NCBI GenBank assembly: GCA_040877415.1
Contig: JBBDNV010000180.1
Coordinates: 1 to 58,998, forward strand
DNA: 58,998 nucleotides
Source of the DNA: JBBDNV01 sp040877415
Lineage (GTDB): Bacteria > Planctomycetota > Planctomycetia > Pirellulales > PALSA-1355
Direction: 5' to 3'
Below are positions 44,335 through 52,458 of the stretch, piece by piece. How positions within the stretch are numbered: the first letter of the stretch is position 1; each line of letters begins with the position of its first letter. A program made the position numbers and the translations under genes. The notes beneath the pieces were generated by a model. It saw nothing but the letters and a program-made list of their open reading frames with translations. It ran no database searches and was not told where the DNA came from.

Positions 44335-44584
44335 GAGCATCTTCCTTCAACTGCTTGTTGCTGGGGAATTCGATCTGAAGCCGACGCAGGCGCGATTCTA
44401 TCACCCGATAGCTGTCCGTTCTCCGACTTCCTCGCGAAACGCGGCACTTTCCGACTAAACATGGTTCCCGTGAGATATCCGGGTTAGCAGTCGCCGATTT
44501 GACAGCCTGCGGCCTGTGGCTGCTGTACGATTGGCGGATGCGATTGAGCCACAGCGAGCCGCCGCTTGCGCCCTCTGATCATCC
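44335..44584 (-). other. Upstream region of the PEP-CTERM peptidase gene
   Basis: 250 nt that does not resemble the region upstream of the other hotspot PEP-CTERM gene. No promoter stands out clearly. Confidence 0.3.
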
Positions 44585-45065
44585 TTTTTCCGACATTTCC
44601 CATAGGGACTGAGCCTGGTGCCAATCCAGACTCGCAATTACCACGATTGCAACAACGACCCCCTCCGCATCTGGCAATTGTTCACAAACAACCAAAGAAA
44701 AAGGGCGCTGACGTTCCACCGGCAATGGCGGAGCGCAAGCGCCCTGTTTCTTGGGGGAGTCGAGTTGTGGTGAGCATTAGCGTTCTCGGGTCAGGTGGTC
44801 ACGGCACATTGCGGCGCCCGCCACTTCAAAACCAAAAAAGGCATCGGCCCCCGATTGTCGGCGGCGTGTTGCTGTTGTCCTCTGGCTCGAGTGACGCTTG
44901 CCGTAAAAAAGTGGGGAACGGAAGTTGAGCGACATAATAGTGGTGAGCCCGCCTTGGTGTCAAACAATTTCCCCTTCCACACCAAAAAATTCTCCAACAA
45001 CTGGAAAACAGATTCCTCCGCCGCCGGGGCGAATTGCGCGTGCTTGGTAGGCGACGTGAGCGGCG
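44585..45065 (+). repeat. Direct repeat B, upstream of the PEP-CTERM peptidase gene
   Basis: About 480 bp, the partner of repeat A, carrying an extra ~60 bp near 44815-44880. Its hairpin arms are 44695-44709 and 44738-44752. The two copies enclose the reverse-transcriptase remnant and the PEP-CTERM peptidase gene. Confidence 0.8.
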
Positions 45066-45179
45066 ATGTTCGTAAGATGCCATGGCCTCTACGAGGTATC
45101 GGGGGACAAGAGTGAAGGAGTGGGCTGCCCCCTGATGTGCAACTGCACGGTTTCAGCCAGAAACTCGAAGAGCGGATCA

Positions 45180-45259
45180 AGGGATCAGGGGCCAGGGCGC
45201 CCTTACCCGGACGCTTTGCGCGCGTCTTCGTTACCGACCCCTCGCCCCTGACCCCCGCT
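45180..45259. repeat. MITE-like element, copy 2 (inverted)
   Basis: About 80 bp with imperfect inverted ends (GATCAGGGGC near 45183 and GCCCCTGACC near 45244). It is an inverted, shortened relative of the element at 41361 and abuts the yqgE stop codon at 45260. Confidence 0.6.
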
Positions 45260-45817
45260 TTAGTTGACGCGCAAGTCGGGCGGGGTGTGCTTGATGCCGA
45301 GCCGGGTGCGCCAGGCCGCGTCGGACACGAACCGGCTGGCGCGGACCCAGAGCTCGTCTTCGTGCTCAAAAACGTGCTCCAGCCTGGCCGGCATCACCGA
45401 CCAGCTTCCCCGCTTGAGCTCGTGTTCGAGCTGGCCGGCAGCCCAGCCGGAATAGCCGGCGAAAAACTTGACGCTCGCGCTCTCGCCGTTGTTCTGGGCG
45501 GCCAGCGTTTCCAGCTTCTCCCGGCCGGCGGAAAAGTACAGGCCCGGCATGACTTCCATTTCCAGCAACAACTCGTTCGTGTGCAGCGCCACCAGCGGTC
45601 CTTCGCAGGGGCCGCCCAGAAAGATCGAGGCCTCGCGGTGGCAGGGCCCTTCGCTGAGCTTGCTCCAGGCATCCTTGAGCATCGCGCTGGTGCGGCGGTT
45701 GAGGATCAGCCCCAGCGCCCCTTCGTCGTTATGGCGCACCAGCAGCACGACGGCGCGTGCAAAAGGCTCCGGCAACTGCGGGGTGGCGATTAACAGGTGC
45801 GATTGCAGGGAGGTCAC
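45260..45817 (-). CDS. YqgE/AlgH family protein
   Basis: 185 aa from a GTG at 45817, the usual family length (~185 aa). Conserved blocks: SHLLIATPQLPEPFARAVVL near the start, GALGLILNR, FLGGPCEGPLVALH and FFAGYSGWAAGQLEHELKRG. YqgE (AlgH, UPF0301) is a cytoplasmic protein of unclear function. The 3' end touches a small repeat element, and a 30-bp piece of the gene is repeated at 41472-41501. Confidence 0.92.
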   Translation of the reverse strand: MTSLQSHLLIATPQLPEPFARAVVLLVRHNDEGALGLILNRRTSAMLKDAWSKLSEGPCHREASIFLGGPCEGPLVALHTNELLLEMEVMPGLYFSAGREKLETLAAQNNGESASVKFFAGYSGWAAGQLEHELKRGSWSVMPARLEHVFEHEDELWVRASRFVSDAAWRTRLGIKHTPPDLRVN

Positions 45818-45869
45818 GGACGCGTCGCCTCGAAAGTCGGCCCGGTATCGCGCTTGTTTGGTGTGTATC

Positions 45870-46772
45870 CTATGATGCCGGCGGCCGCAGGGAAAGATCC
45901 GGCCCACGCGGCCGCCGTGGGGTCAAAAGCAGCCAGGCGGTCGGCGCCATGACCAGCGCGATGCCGACCAGCGACGCCGGGCCGAACGTGCGTTTCCAGA
46001 TGAGCGCGTCGAAGATCATCGCGAAAACCACCTGCGTCAATGCCACGACCGAAACGCGGGCCGGTGGTCCCGCCGCAAAGGCCTTGGTAAGAAAAAGCTG
46101 CCCGATCGTGGCACAGATGCCGATGCCTGCCAGCATCACCAGCGAACCGGTATCAAAGCGCGAAGCGGCCAGCGAGTCGGCCGGGTCGAGCGCCAACAGC
46201 CCCAGGCAGGCCAACAGCGACACGCCCGAAAAGTGAGCCACGATGGCCCGCGGATCGACCCCTTGCAGCCGGTGCAGCCCGAGCATGGCAATCGACGTGC
46301 TGAATGAGGCGAAAAGCGCCACCGCGGCCGGCAGCAGCCGGGCCTCGGCAACGTGCGGGCGCGTGACAAGCACCACGCCGCAAATACCTATCGCAATGGC
46401 AATCCAGGCGCCCCTGGTGGGCGCCGCGCCCGCGATCGGCCATGACAACAGGGCAACCCAGATCGGAAACATGTTCGTCAGCGTCAGCACATCCGAGATC
46501 GGCAGTCGCGGCAGCGCGTAAAACGTGCACAACAGGCTGACCGTGCCGGCAATGCTGCGGAGCCACAGCGTGCGCGGCCGCATGACAACCAACCGGGCCC
46601 CGGCTTCCAGCGCCAACGCCGTGGAGAATACTAGCGCCAGGGCGGCACGCACCGTGGCCACGAGCTCCCAATCGCACCGCCCCCCGAGCGCGTGCGCGAG
46701 CGTCGCCATTGCCGAAAAGGCCAATGAGCCCAGCAACATCCAGGCGTAGGGAAGCGCCTCTTTGTCGATCAA
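45870..46772 (-). CDS. EamA/DMT-family transporter
   Basis: 300 aa with about ten membrane helices arranged as two EamA repeats. The first repeat includes TVSLLCTFYALPRLPISDVL, the second ARVSVVALTQVVFAMIFD, both with the pattern of drug/metabolite exporters. The start is a TTG at 46772; an ATG at 46739 is an alternative. EamA proteins export amino acids or other metabolites; the substrate is unknown. Its 3' end lies 52 nt from the yqgE start on the same strand. Confidence 0.88.
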   Translation of the reverse strand: MIDKEALPYAWMLLGSLAFSAMATLAHALGGRCDWELVATVRAALALVFSTALALEAGARLVVMRPRTLWLRSIAGTVSLLCTFYALPRLPISDVLTLTNMFPIWVALLSWPIAGAAPTRGAWIAIAIGICGVVLVTRPHVAEARLLPAAVALFASFSTSIAMLGLHRLQGVDPRAIVAHFSGVSLLACLGLLALDPADSLAASRFDTGSLVMLAGIGICATIGQLFLTKAFAAGPPARVSVVALTQVVFAMIFDALIWKRTFGPASLVGIALVMAPTAWLLLTPRRPRGPDLSLRPPAS

Positions 46773-47047
46773 AAGCTCGGGCAGCCGGCCGACGCGTGGC
46801 CCAGCTTACCGTGTCCGGGATTGAGTCATGACGAGCCTGCGCCAACCAATCGTATCGCAAAGCGTGAAGCACCTGAAGGCCGGTCGGGCGCCGCCGTGCC
46901 ACATCGGCAAATAGCCGCTAATCGCCCCAATCGTCCGCGTCGCAACGGCGGGTACTGGCGGGTACTGGCCATCGGCTGCGAGCTACGTCATACTCGATCT
47001 TGGAGCGTCATTGGCCCGCAGCCGAACGATTGCGAGGAAGTTGAACC

Positions 47048-47998
47048 GTGAAACTGTCCAAATTGCCGATGCCGCTGCGCGGGATTATTCCGCCCATGGT
47101 TACGCCGCTCGTGGATCGCGATACGCTCGACGCGGCCGGCACCGTGCGGCTCATCGAACATCTGCTCGCCGGCGGAGTACACGGGATCTTTATCCTGGGC
47201 ACGACCGGCGAAGGACCCAGTCTGAGCTATCGACTGCGGCGCGAACTGGTGACGCTCGTCTCTCGGCAAGTCGACGAGCGCGTGCCGGTGCTGGTGGGCG
47301 TGACCGACACCTCCTTCACCGAAAGCGTCAATCTGGCCGCGCACGCGGCCGAGGCGGGCGCCGCCGCGGTGGTGCTTTCGGCGCCGTATTACTTCCCGGC
47401 CGGACAGCCCGAGCTGTTGGAATACGTCCGGGACATCGCCGTCGAATTGCCGCTGCCGGTTTTTTTGTACAACATGCCCAGCCATACGAAGATTTCCTTC
47501 GAGCCCGAGACGGTGCGCGAGACGCTGGCGATCGAGAACGTCGTGGGGATGAAAGACAGTTCGGCGCAGATGATTTATTTTCACAAGCTGCGCGCGATTT
47601 GTGCGGCGCGCGAGGACTTTTCGCTGTTGATCGGGCCGGAGGAGTTGATGAGCGAAGCCGTATTGTTCGGCGCGCACGGCGGCGTTTGCGGCGGCGCCAA
47701 CTTGTTCCCGCGCCTGTACGTCGATTTGTACGAAGCGGCCGTGGCGCGGCGGCTTGAGCGAATCGCGGCGTTGCACGCCCAGGTCATGCGCATCGGCCGG
47801 ACGATCTACTCGGTCGGCCGGCACGGCTCGTCGTTCATCAAGGGACTCAAATGCGCGCTGTCGTGCCTGGGCATTTGCGACGATTTCATGGCCGAGCCGT
47901 TCCATCGCTTCCGGCCGGAGCATCGCAAGCAGATCGCGGCCTATCTGGCGGAACTCGACGCCAGCCCCAGGCCTCGTGCGCCGCAGCGGGCGAAGTGA
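47048..47998 (+). CDS. DapA-family lyase/aldolase
   Basis: 316 aa TIM-barrel enzyme of the dihydrodipicolinate synthase/N-acetylneuraminate lyase family. GTTGEGPSLSYRLR is the binding loop with the paired Thr, PVFLYNMPSHTKISFEP carries the conserved Tyr, and VVGMKDSSAQM carries the Schiff-base Lys. The arginine typical of true DapA (GxxGxR) is not obvious, so a related keto-acid lyase is as likely as lysine biosynthesis. Single gene, divergent from the EamA gene. Confidence 0.85.
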   Translation: MKLSKLPMPLRGIIPPMVTPLVDRDTLDAAGTVRLIEHLLAGGVHGIFILGTTGEGPSLSYRLRRELVTLVSRQVDERVPVLVGVTDTSFTESVNLAAHAAEAGAAAVVLSAPYYFPAGQPELLEYVRDIAVELPLPVFLYNMPSHTKISFEPETVRETLAIENVVGMKDSSAQMIYFHKLRAICAAREDFSLLIGPEELMSEAVLFGAHGGVCGGANLFPRLYVDLYEAAVARRLERIAALHAQVMRIGRTIYSVGRHGSSFIKGLKCALSCLGICDDFMAEPFHRFRPEHRKQIAAYLAELDASPRPRAPQRAK

Positions 47999-48020
47999 TG
48001 CACAATCGCAGTACCCTGCC

Positions 48021-49403
48021 TTACAGCAGCTCCGCAATCACTCGGCCGTGATCGATCGCCGGCACGGGGCGGCCGGCGAGGTTGAGGAAGCTGGTCGACG
48101 GATCGATCCCGAGGCAGTGATAGATCGTGGCGTGGATGTCGCACGGCTCGACGGGATGGTCTTTGGGCACTTCTCCCTTGCTGTTGGTGGCACCCACGAT
48201 CCGGCCGCCCTTGATGCCGCCGCCGCCCATCAGGCAGGACATGGCGTTGCCCCAGTGATCGCGCCCCGGCGTGCCCATGCTTCCGGCCGCGCCGCCGTTG
48301 CCGCCGTCGTTCATCCGCGGCGTGCGGCTGAATTCGCCGCACAAGATCACCAGCACCTTGTCCAGCAGCCCGCGCTGGTCGAGATCGGTAAATAAACCTG
48401 AAACCAGCGCGTCGACAATCGGCAGATTCCCCTCGTAACCGGACTTCAGGTTCCAGTGATGGTCCCAGCCGCCCATGTGTACGGTGACCCACGTCGAGCC
48501 GGCTTCGACCAGCCGCCGGGCCAAGAGCGTGCTTTGTCCCCATGAATGGCGGCCGTACATGTCGCGAATGCGCGGGTCTTCGGCGCTGATGTCGAACGCC
48601 TGGCGGGCCGCTCCGCCGACGACCATTTCGTAGGCTTTGCGGTCGAAGCGGTCCATGCTCTCCATGGTACCCGATCGATCCACGTCGCGGCGCAGTTGAT
48701 CGAACCTCGCGAGCAGCGCGCGGCGATCTTCGAGCCGGTCGACGGTCAGCGAGCCGGCCAACTGGATGTTATCGACCTTGAAGTTGGGGTCGTTCGGATC
48801 GCCGTTGGTTTCGAACGGGTTGTACGCGTGCCCCAGATAGTTGGCTCCGAAGTAGCCGGGCCGCAGACCGATGCTGGCGGCGTAGGGCACGGCCGCGTAG
48901 GCCGGCATGCCGGAGCGCCTTGGCCCGCAAATCTTGGCGGCAATGGAGCCGATCGACGGGTACTTGCCGGTCGTGTCGGCACCACTGGCCCCGCCGCGCG
49001 AGGTGAGCATGTAGTGGCCGCCGGTAAAGTGGTCGCCGTTGTCGTGGTGCAGCGAGCGGACGATCGAGAATTTGTCGGCCACTTTGGCTTGCCGCGGGAA
49101 CAGCTCGCCGATCTCGATGCCCGGCACGTTGGTGCGGATGGGGTGCCAGAATCCGCGGTATTCGACCGGTGCCTCGGGCTTCAGGTCGTAGGTGTCCAGG
49201 TGGCTGGGCCCGCCGTCGAGCCAGAGCATGATTACCGACGTGTCCTTGGCCGCGTGGCCCGCTTGACGCGAGGCTTCCTTGGCCTGGAGAATTCGCGGCA
49301 GAGCGACGCTCGCCATGCCTGCCACCCCCAGTTGGACAAAGCTCCGCCGGGTCATTCCATCGCAATACCGTTCGCTCCGCCCACCGGCATCAATCCTGAT
49401 CAT
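48021..49403 (-). CDS. DUF1501 family Tat-exported protein
   Basis: 460 aa from the ATG at 49403, with a G-rich site upstream. The Tat signal is MTRRSFVQLGVAGMASV. The DUF1501 body shows MLWLDGGPSHLDTYDLKP, DNGDHFTGGHYMLT, WGQSTLLARRLVEAG, LCGEFSRTPRMN and RDHWGNAMS. DUF1501 proteins resemble alkaline phosphatase/sulfatase folds and are typical of planctomycetes, usually paired with DUF1549/DUF1553 cytochrome-like proteins. Here the pair gene is absent next to it, while the second DUF1501 gene in the window has its partner. Confidence 0.9.
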   Translation of the reverse strand: MIRIDAGGRSERYCDGMTRRSFVQLGVAGMASVALPRILQAKEASRQAGHAAKDTSVIMLWLDGGPSHLDTYDLKPEAPVEYRGFWHPIRTNVPGIEIGELFPRQAKVADKFSIVRSLHHDNGDHFTGGHYMLTSRGGASGADTTGKYPSIGSIAAKICGPRRSGMPAYAAVPYAASIGLRPGYFGANYLGHAYNPFETNGDPNDPNFKVDNIQLAGSLTVDRLEDRRALLARFDQLRRDVDRSGTMESMDRFDRKAYEMVVGGAARQAFDISAEDPRIRDMYGRHSWGQSTLLARRLVEAGSTWVTVHMGGWDHHWNLKSGYEGNLPIVDALVSGLFTDLDQRGLLDKVLVILCGEFSRTPRMNDGGNGGAAGSMGTPGRDHWGNAMSCLMGGGGIKGGRIVGATNSKGEVPKDHPVEPCDIHATIYHCLGIDPSTSFLNLAGRPVPAIDHGRVIAELL

Positions 49404-49678
49404 GGCTTCCCCCCTTTGACCCTGAGGATTCTGGGCAGGTCCATACATATCAATGTGCATTGATCGGATGTGATTCTAGCAGCACGGCCGGCAAGAAGTC
49501 AATCGCGGGGGTGGCGGCTGCCAGAAGTGCAAGGGAGGGCGGGAGTTGGCCGTCCGACGCGCGCTAGAACCCAGGCCGTTGTTGAGCGGGACAAATCCGG
49601 GGGTTACATTGTGGGTTTTGCGGAGTCTCCGCGATTCCCGCCTTCTGGCCCGTACCTGTATCGCGAAAGGACCTTCCC

Positions 49679-51100
49679 ATGCTTCGTTTGCCAGGCCGCT
49701 GGGCCCATGCCGTTTTGCTGCTCGTTTGCGTCACGTTCATAGCGGCCGCCCCGGGCGAAGAGCGCACCCCACTGGACGAATACGTGGCCACGCCCGACAC
49801 CAACTACAGCTTCAAGCTCGCAAGCCGGATCGAGGGCGACGGAGTGACGGCCTACGTGCTGGAAATGACTTCGCAAAGCTGGCTCACGACCAAGGAGGTC
49901 GATCGGCCGGTTTGGAAACACTGGATGATCATCACCAAGCCCGCTGAAGTAAAAACCTCCCTCGGGTTGCTCTACATTTCCGGAGGCGGCAACGACGGCG
50001 GCCCGCCGGACAAGATCGAGCCTTTGACCTCGCAGTTGGCCAAGGGGAGCAAATCGGTGGTGACCGAATTGAAAATGGTCCCCAACCAGCCGCTGGTGTT
50101 CAACGGCGAGACGCGGCGCCGCAAAGAGGATTCGCTCATCGCCTACACCTGGGACAAGTTTCTCCGCACCGGCGACGCGAAATGGCCAGCCCGGCTGCCG
50201 ATGACCAAATCGGCCGTGCGGGCCATGGATACGATTACTTCCTTTTGCGCCAGCGAAGACGGCGGCAAGATCGACGTCGATAAGTTCGTCGTCTGCGGCG
50301 GCTCGAAACGCGGTTGGACCACCTGGACCACCGCGGCCGTCGACAAGCGGGTCGTGGGCATCTCGCCGATCGTGATCGACATGCTCAACATCGTGCCGTC
50401 GTTCGAGCATCACTGGCGGGCCTATGGCTTTTGGGCTCCGTCCGTGGGCGACTACGTGATGGAGGGAATCATGAAGTGGAGCGGCTCGCCGCAGTATAAG
50501 GCCCTGATGAAGATCGTCGAGCCGTTCGAATATCGCAGCCGATTTACGATGCCCAAGTACATCATCAATGCCACGGGCGATCAGTTTTTTCTGCCCGACT
50601 CGTCGCAGTTCTATTACGACGAGCTGCCGGGCCCAAAGTACCTGCGCTATGTGCCCAACGCCGATCACGGCCTGGGCGGGACCGACGTGCCGCTTACGCT
50701 GTTGGCGTTCTATAACGCGGTCATCAACAAGGCGAAGCTGCCGGTTTATTCCTGGACCGTGGAAAAGGACGATTCGATCCACGTGAAGACCGACCAGAAG
50801 CCGACCGCCGCGAAGGTGTGGTACGCCACGAACCCCGACGCGCGCGACTTTCGCGTGGAAACGATCGGCCGCGTCTGGAAGAGCGAGCCGGCGGCGGATC
50901 AGGGCGACGGCACGTATATCGGCCAGGTCGACAAGCCGGAAAAGGGTTTTACGGCCTTCCTGGTCGAGTTGACTTACAAGTACGACGGCTCGCCGCCGTT
51001 CAAAATCACGTCGCAGGTAAAGGTCGTTCCCGACGTGCTGCCCTTCGAGTACAAGCAGCCGACGCCGCCGGTTGAACCGGCCGCCGCCGCGGGCGAATGA
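49679..51100 (+). CDS. PhoPQ-activated pathogenicity-related (PqaA-like) protein
   Basis: 473 aa. Signal peptide about 1-24 (AVLLLVCVTFIAAAP). The body is an alpha/beta-hydrolase-like domain: FVVCGGSKRGWTTWTTAAV contains the nucleophile-type GGSKRG, INATGDQFFLPDSSQFYYDE the acid region, and VPNADHGLGGT the histidine. The family was first described as PhoP-regulated in Salmonella; in planctomycetes its role is unknown. The C-terminal ~110 residues form a separate beta domain. Confidence 0.85.
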   Translation: MLRLPGRWAHAVLLLVCVTFIAAAPGEERTPLDEYVATPDTNYSFKLASRIEGDGVTAYVLEMTSQSWLTTKEVDRPVWKHWMIITKPAEVKTSLGLLYISGGGNDGGPPDKIEPLTSQLAKGSKSVVTELKMVPNQPLVFNGETRRRKEDSLIAYTWDKFLRTGDAKWPARLPMTKSAVRAMDTITSFCASEDGGKIDVDKFVVCGGSKRGWTTWTTAAVDKRVVGISPIVIDMLNIVPSFEHHWRAYGFWAPSVGDYVMEGIMKWSGSPQYKALMKIVEPFEYRSRFTMPKYIINATGDQFFLPDSSQFYYDELPGPKYLRYVPNADHGLGGTDVPLTLLAFYNAVINKAKLPVYSWTVEKDDSIHVKTDQKPTAAKVWYATNPDARDFRVETIGRVWKSEPAADQGDGTYIGQVDKPEKGFTAFLVELTYKYDGSPPFKITSQVKVVPDVLPFEYKQPTPPVEPAAAAGE

Positions 51101-51143
51101 ACAGGCGGGTCCAGCGGCTTGCGGCTTAGCGCTGCGCCGCGCG

Positions 51144-52076
51144 CTACCTGGCCGCGGCCCCCGACGGCCCCAGATACCGATCGAACCAGTCGGCAATCGT
51201 GCGCATGTCGTCGTGCCAGTTGGGCCATCCGTGCGCCGCGCCTTTCTTGACGACCAGCTCGCACGGCACGCCGGCCTCTTTGAGCTTCTCGATGATCAGC
51301 TCCGACTGCTGGAGCGGCACGAGAAAGTCCGCGTCGCCGTGGATGATCAACGTCGGCGGATCGTCTTTCGTCACGTGATACACCGGCGAAACCTCGCGCG
51401 CGATCTTCAAGCGGGTCTCCTCATCCACCGGCTCGAAGAATTTTAGTTCGGCGTTCCAGCGTCGAAAATCGAAGGGCGCGCGAAAGGCGTCTTTGGGCCC
51501 TTGATTGAGCCACGCGAAACCCGGCGTGCCGTAATTCAGAAAGTCGGTGGGCGGAAAGAAGCACGCCACGGCCTGCACGCGGCTGCTGGTGCGGGCCAGG
51601 GGGTCTTTGCTCGTCGGATCGCCCCCGTCGCCGGCCGTGCCCAGCATCAGCGACAAGTGGCCGCCCGCCGAGCCGCCGGTAATGCCGACGCGGTTCGGAT
51701 CGACGTGAAACTCGCCCGCGTGCGCGCGGATGTAGCGCACGGCCAGGTTCATATCCGCGATCGCCTCGGGAATCGTGTACTTCGGCTGGCTGCCGTGCAC
51801 CACCGCGAACACGGTATAGCCGCGCTTGAGCAACTCGCGCAGGAAATCGATGTTGATCGCTTCCCGCGCCGAAAACCATCCGCCGCTTACCGTCCAGATC
51901 ACCGCCCCGCCGTTGGCGTTTTCCTTCGGCGTAAAGACGTCCATCACGAGCGCCGTGCCGAACTTGCGCCCGTAAATCACGTCGTCGCGGCGGATGAAGG
52001 AATCGCCCTCCGCCGCGTTGGCGATTCCGCCGACGAGCACAGCAAGAACCAACAGTGACCGTGTCAAGGCTTTCAT
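51144..52076 (-). CDS. Exported alpha/beta hydrolase (BD-FAE-like esterase)
   Basis: 310 aa from the ATG at 52076, which has AGGGAGGAT directly before it. A signal peptide covers about 1-22 (LLVLAVLVGGIANAA). The nucleophile elbow is GITGGSAGGHLSL, the acid IHGDADFLVP and the catalytic His GAAHGWPNW. Sequence pattern fits carbohydrate or feruloyl esterase-like hydrolases. The frame is open upstream through the remnant of a toxin gene, so a fused product starting at 52160 is possible but less likely. Confidence 0.88.
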   Translation of the reverse strand: MKALTRSLLVLAVLVGGIANAAEGDSFIRRDDVIYGRKFGTALVMDVFTPKENANGGAVIWTVSGGWFSAREAINIDFLRELLKRGYTVFAVVHGSQPKYTIPEAIADMNLAVRYIRAHAGEFHVDPNRVGITGGSAGGHLSLMLGTAGDGGDPTSKDPLARTSSRVQAVACFFPPTDFLNYGTPGFAWLNQGPKDAFRAPFDFRRWNAELKFFEPVDEETRLKIAREVSPVYHVTKDDPPTLIIHGDADFLVPLQQSELIIEKLKEAGVPCELVVKKGAAHGWPNWHDDMRTIADWFDRYLGPSGAAAR

Positions 52077-52160
52077 ATCCTCCCTAAGGGGAAATGCAAG
52101 CCAGATCTCGGCGAGCTGGTCGATGGCGGTTTGCCGCCACAGAACCGTAAAACCTTTCAC
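52077..52160 (-). pseudogene. N-terminal remnant of a ParE/RelE-type toxin
   Basis: From a GTG at 52160 the frame gives KGFTVLWRQTAIDQLAEIWL followed by AFPLRED, which resembles the first helices of ParE/RelE toxins (FTVxWxxxAxxxLAExWL). It continues in frame into the esterase, so the rest of the toxin, including the catalytic C-terminus, has been lost. Confidence 0.65.
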
Positions 52161-52375
52161 GACGCGCCCCGCGCGCGCAGCTCGGCCAGCACTTGAGTCG
52201 TCGTGTAGCGAGCTTCTTGCGAAGCCAGGGCCCGACGGGCGTCGGCCAGCTCGTCGCTTCCAATGACCATCGTAATGTAACCGCGCAATTTTCCCTGCTC
52301 GTCGTGGACCGCGACCGGATCGTGCGCCTGTGCGACGACGTCGAGCTGCTTGTCGGAAAGCGTGATATGTTCCAC
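52157..52375 (-). CDS. Putative type II antitoxin
   Basis: 72 aa from a GTG at 52375 with GAGGGA 6 nt upstream. The segment HITLSDKQLDVVAQA followed by DPVAVHDEQGKLRGYI and a C-terminal ARYTTTQVLAELRARG matches small planctomycete antitoxins that sit before RelE/ParE toxins. The stop overlaps the toxin GTG by 4 nt (GTGA), the usual coupling of such pairs. The antitoxin appears intact while the toxin is truncated. Confidence 0.6.
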   Translation of the reverse strand: MEHITLSDKQLDVVAQAHDPVAVHDEQGKLRGYITMVIGSDELADARRALASQEARYTTTQVLAELRARGAS

Positions 52376-52458
52376 GGGATGTCCCTCGATCAGTCCTAAT
52401 GGCAAGTCTACTCCGGGATGTACCGAAAAAAAAGGCACCGTCGGCGGAACCGCCTGAC

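Noticed and set aside
44785..45369. A 192-codon minus-strand frame covering repeat B and the yqgE end.
   Set aside because: It overlaps yqgE in another frame and crosses the small repeat element; no domain is recognisable.
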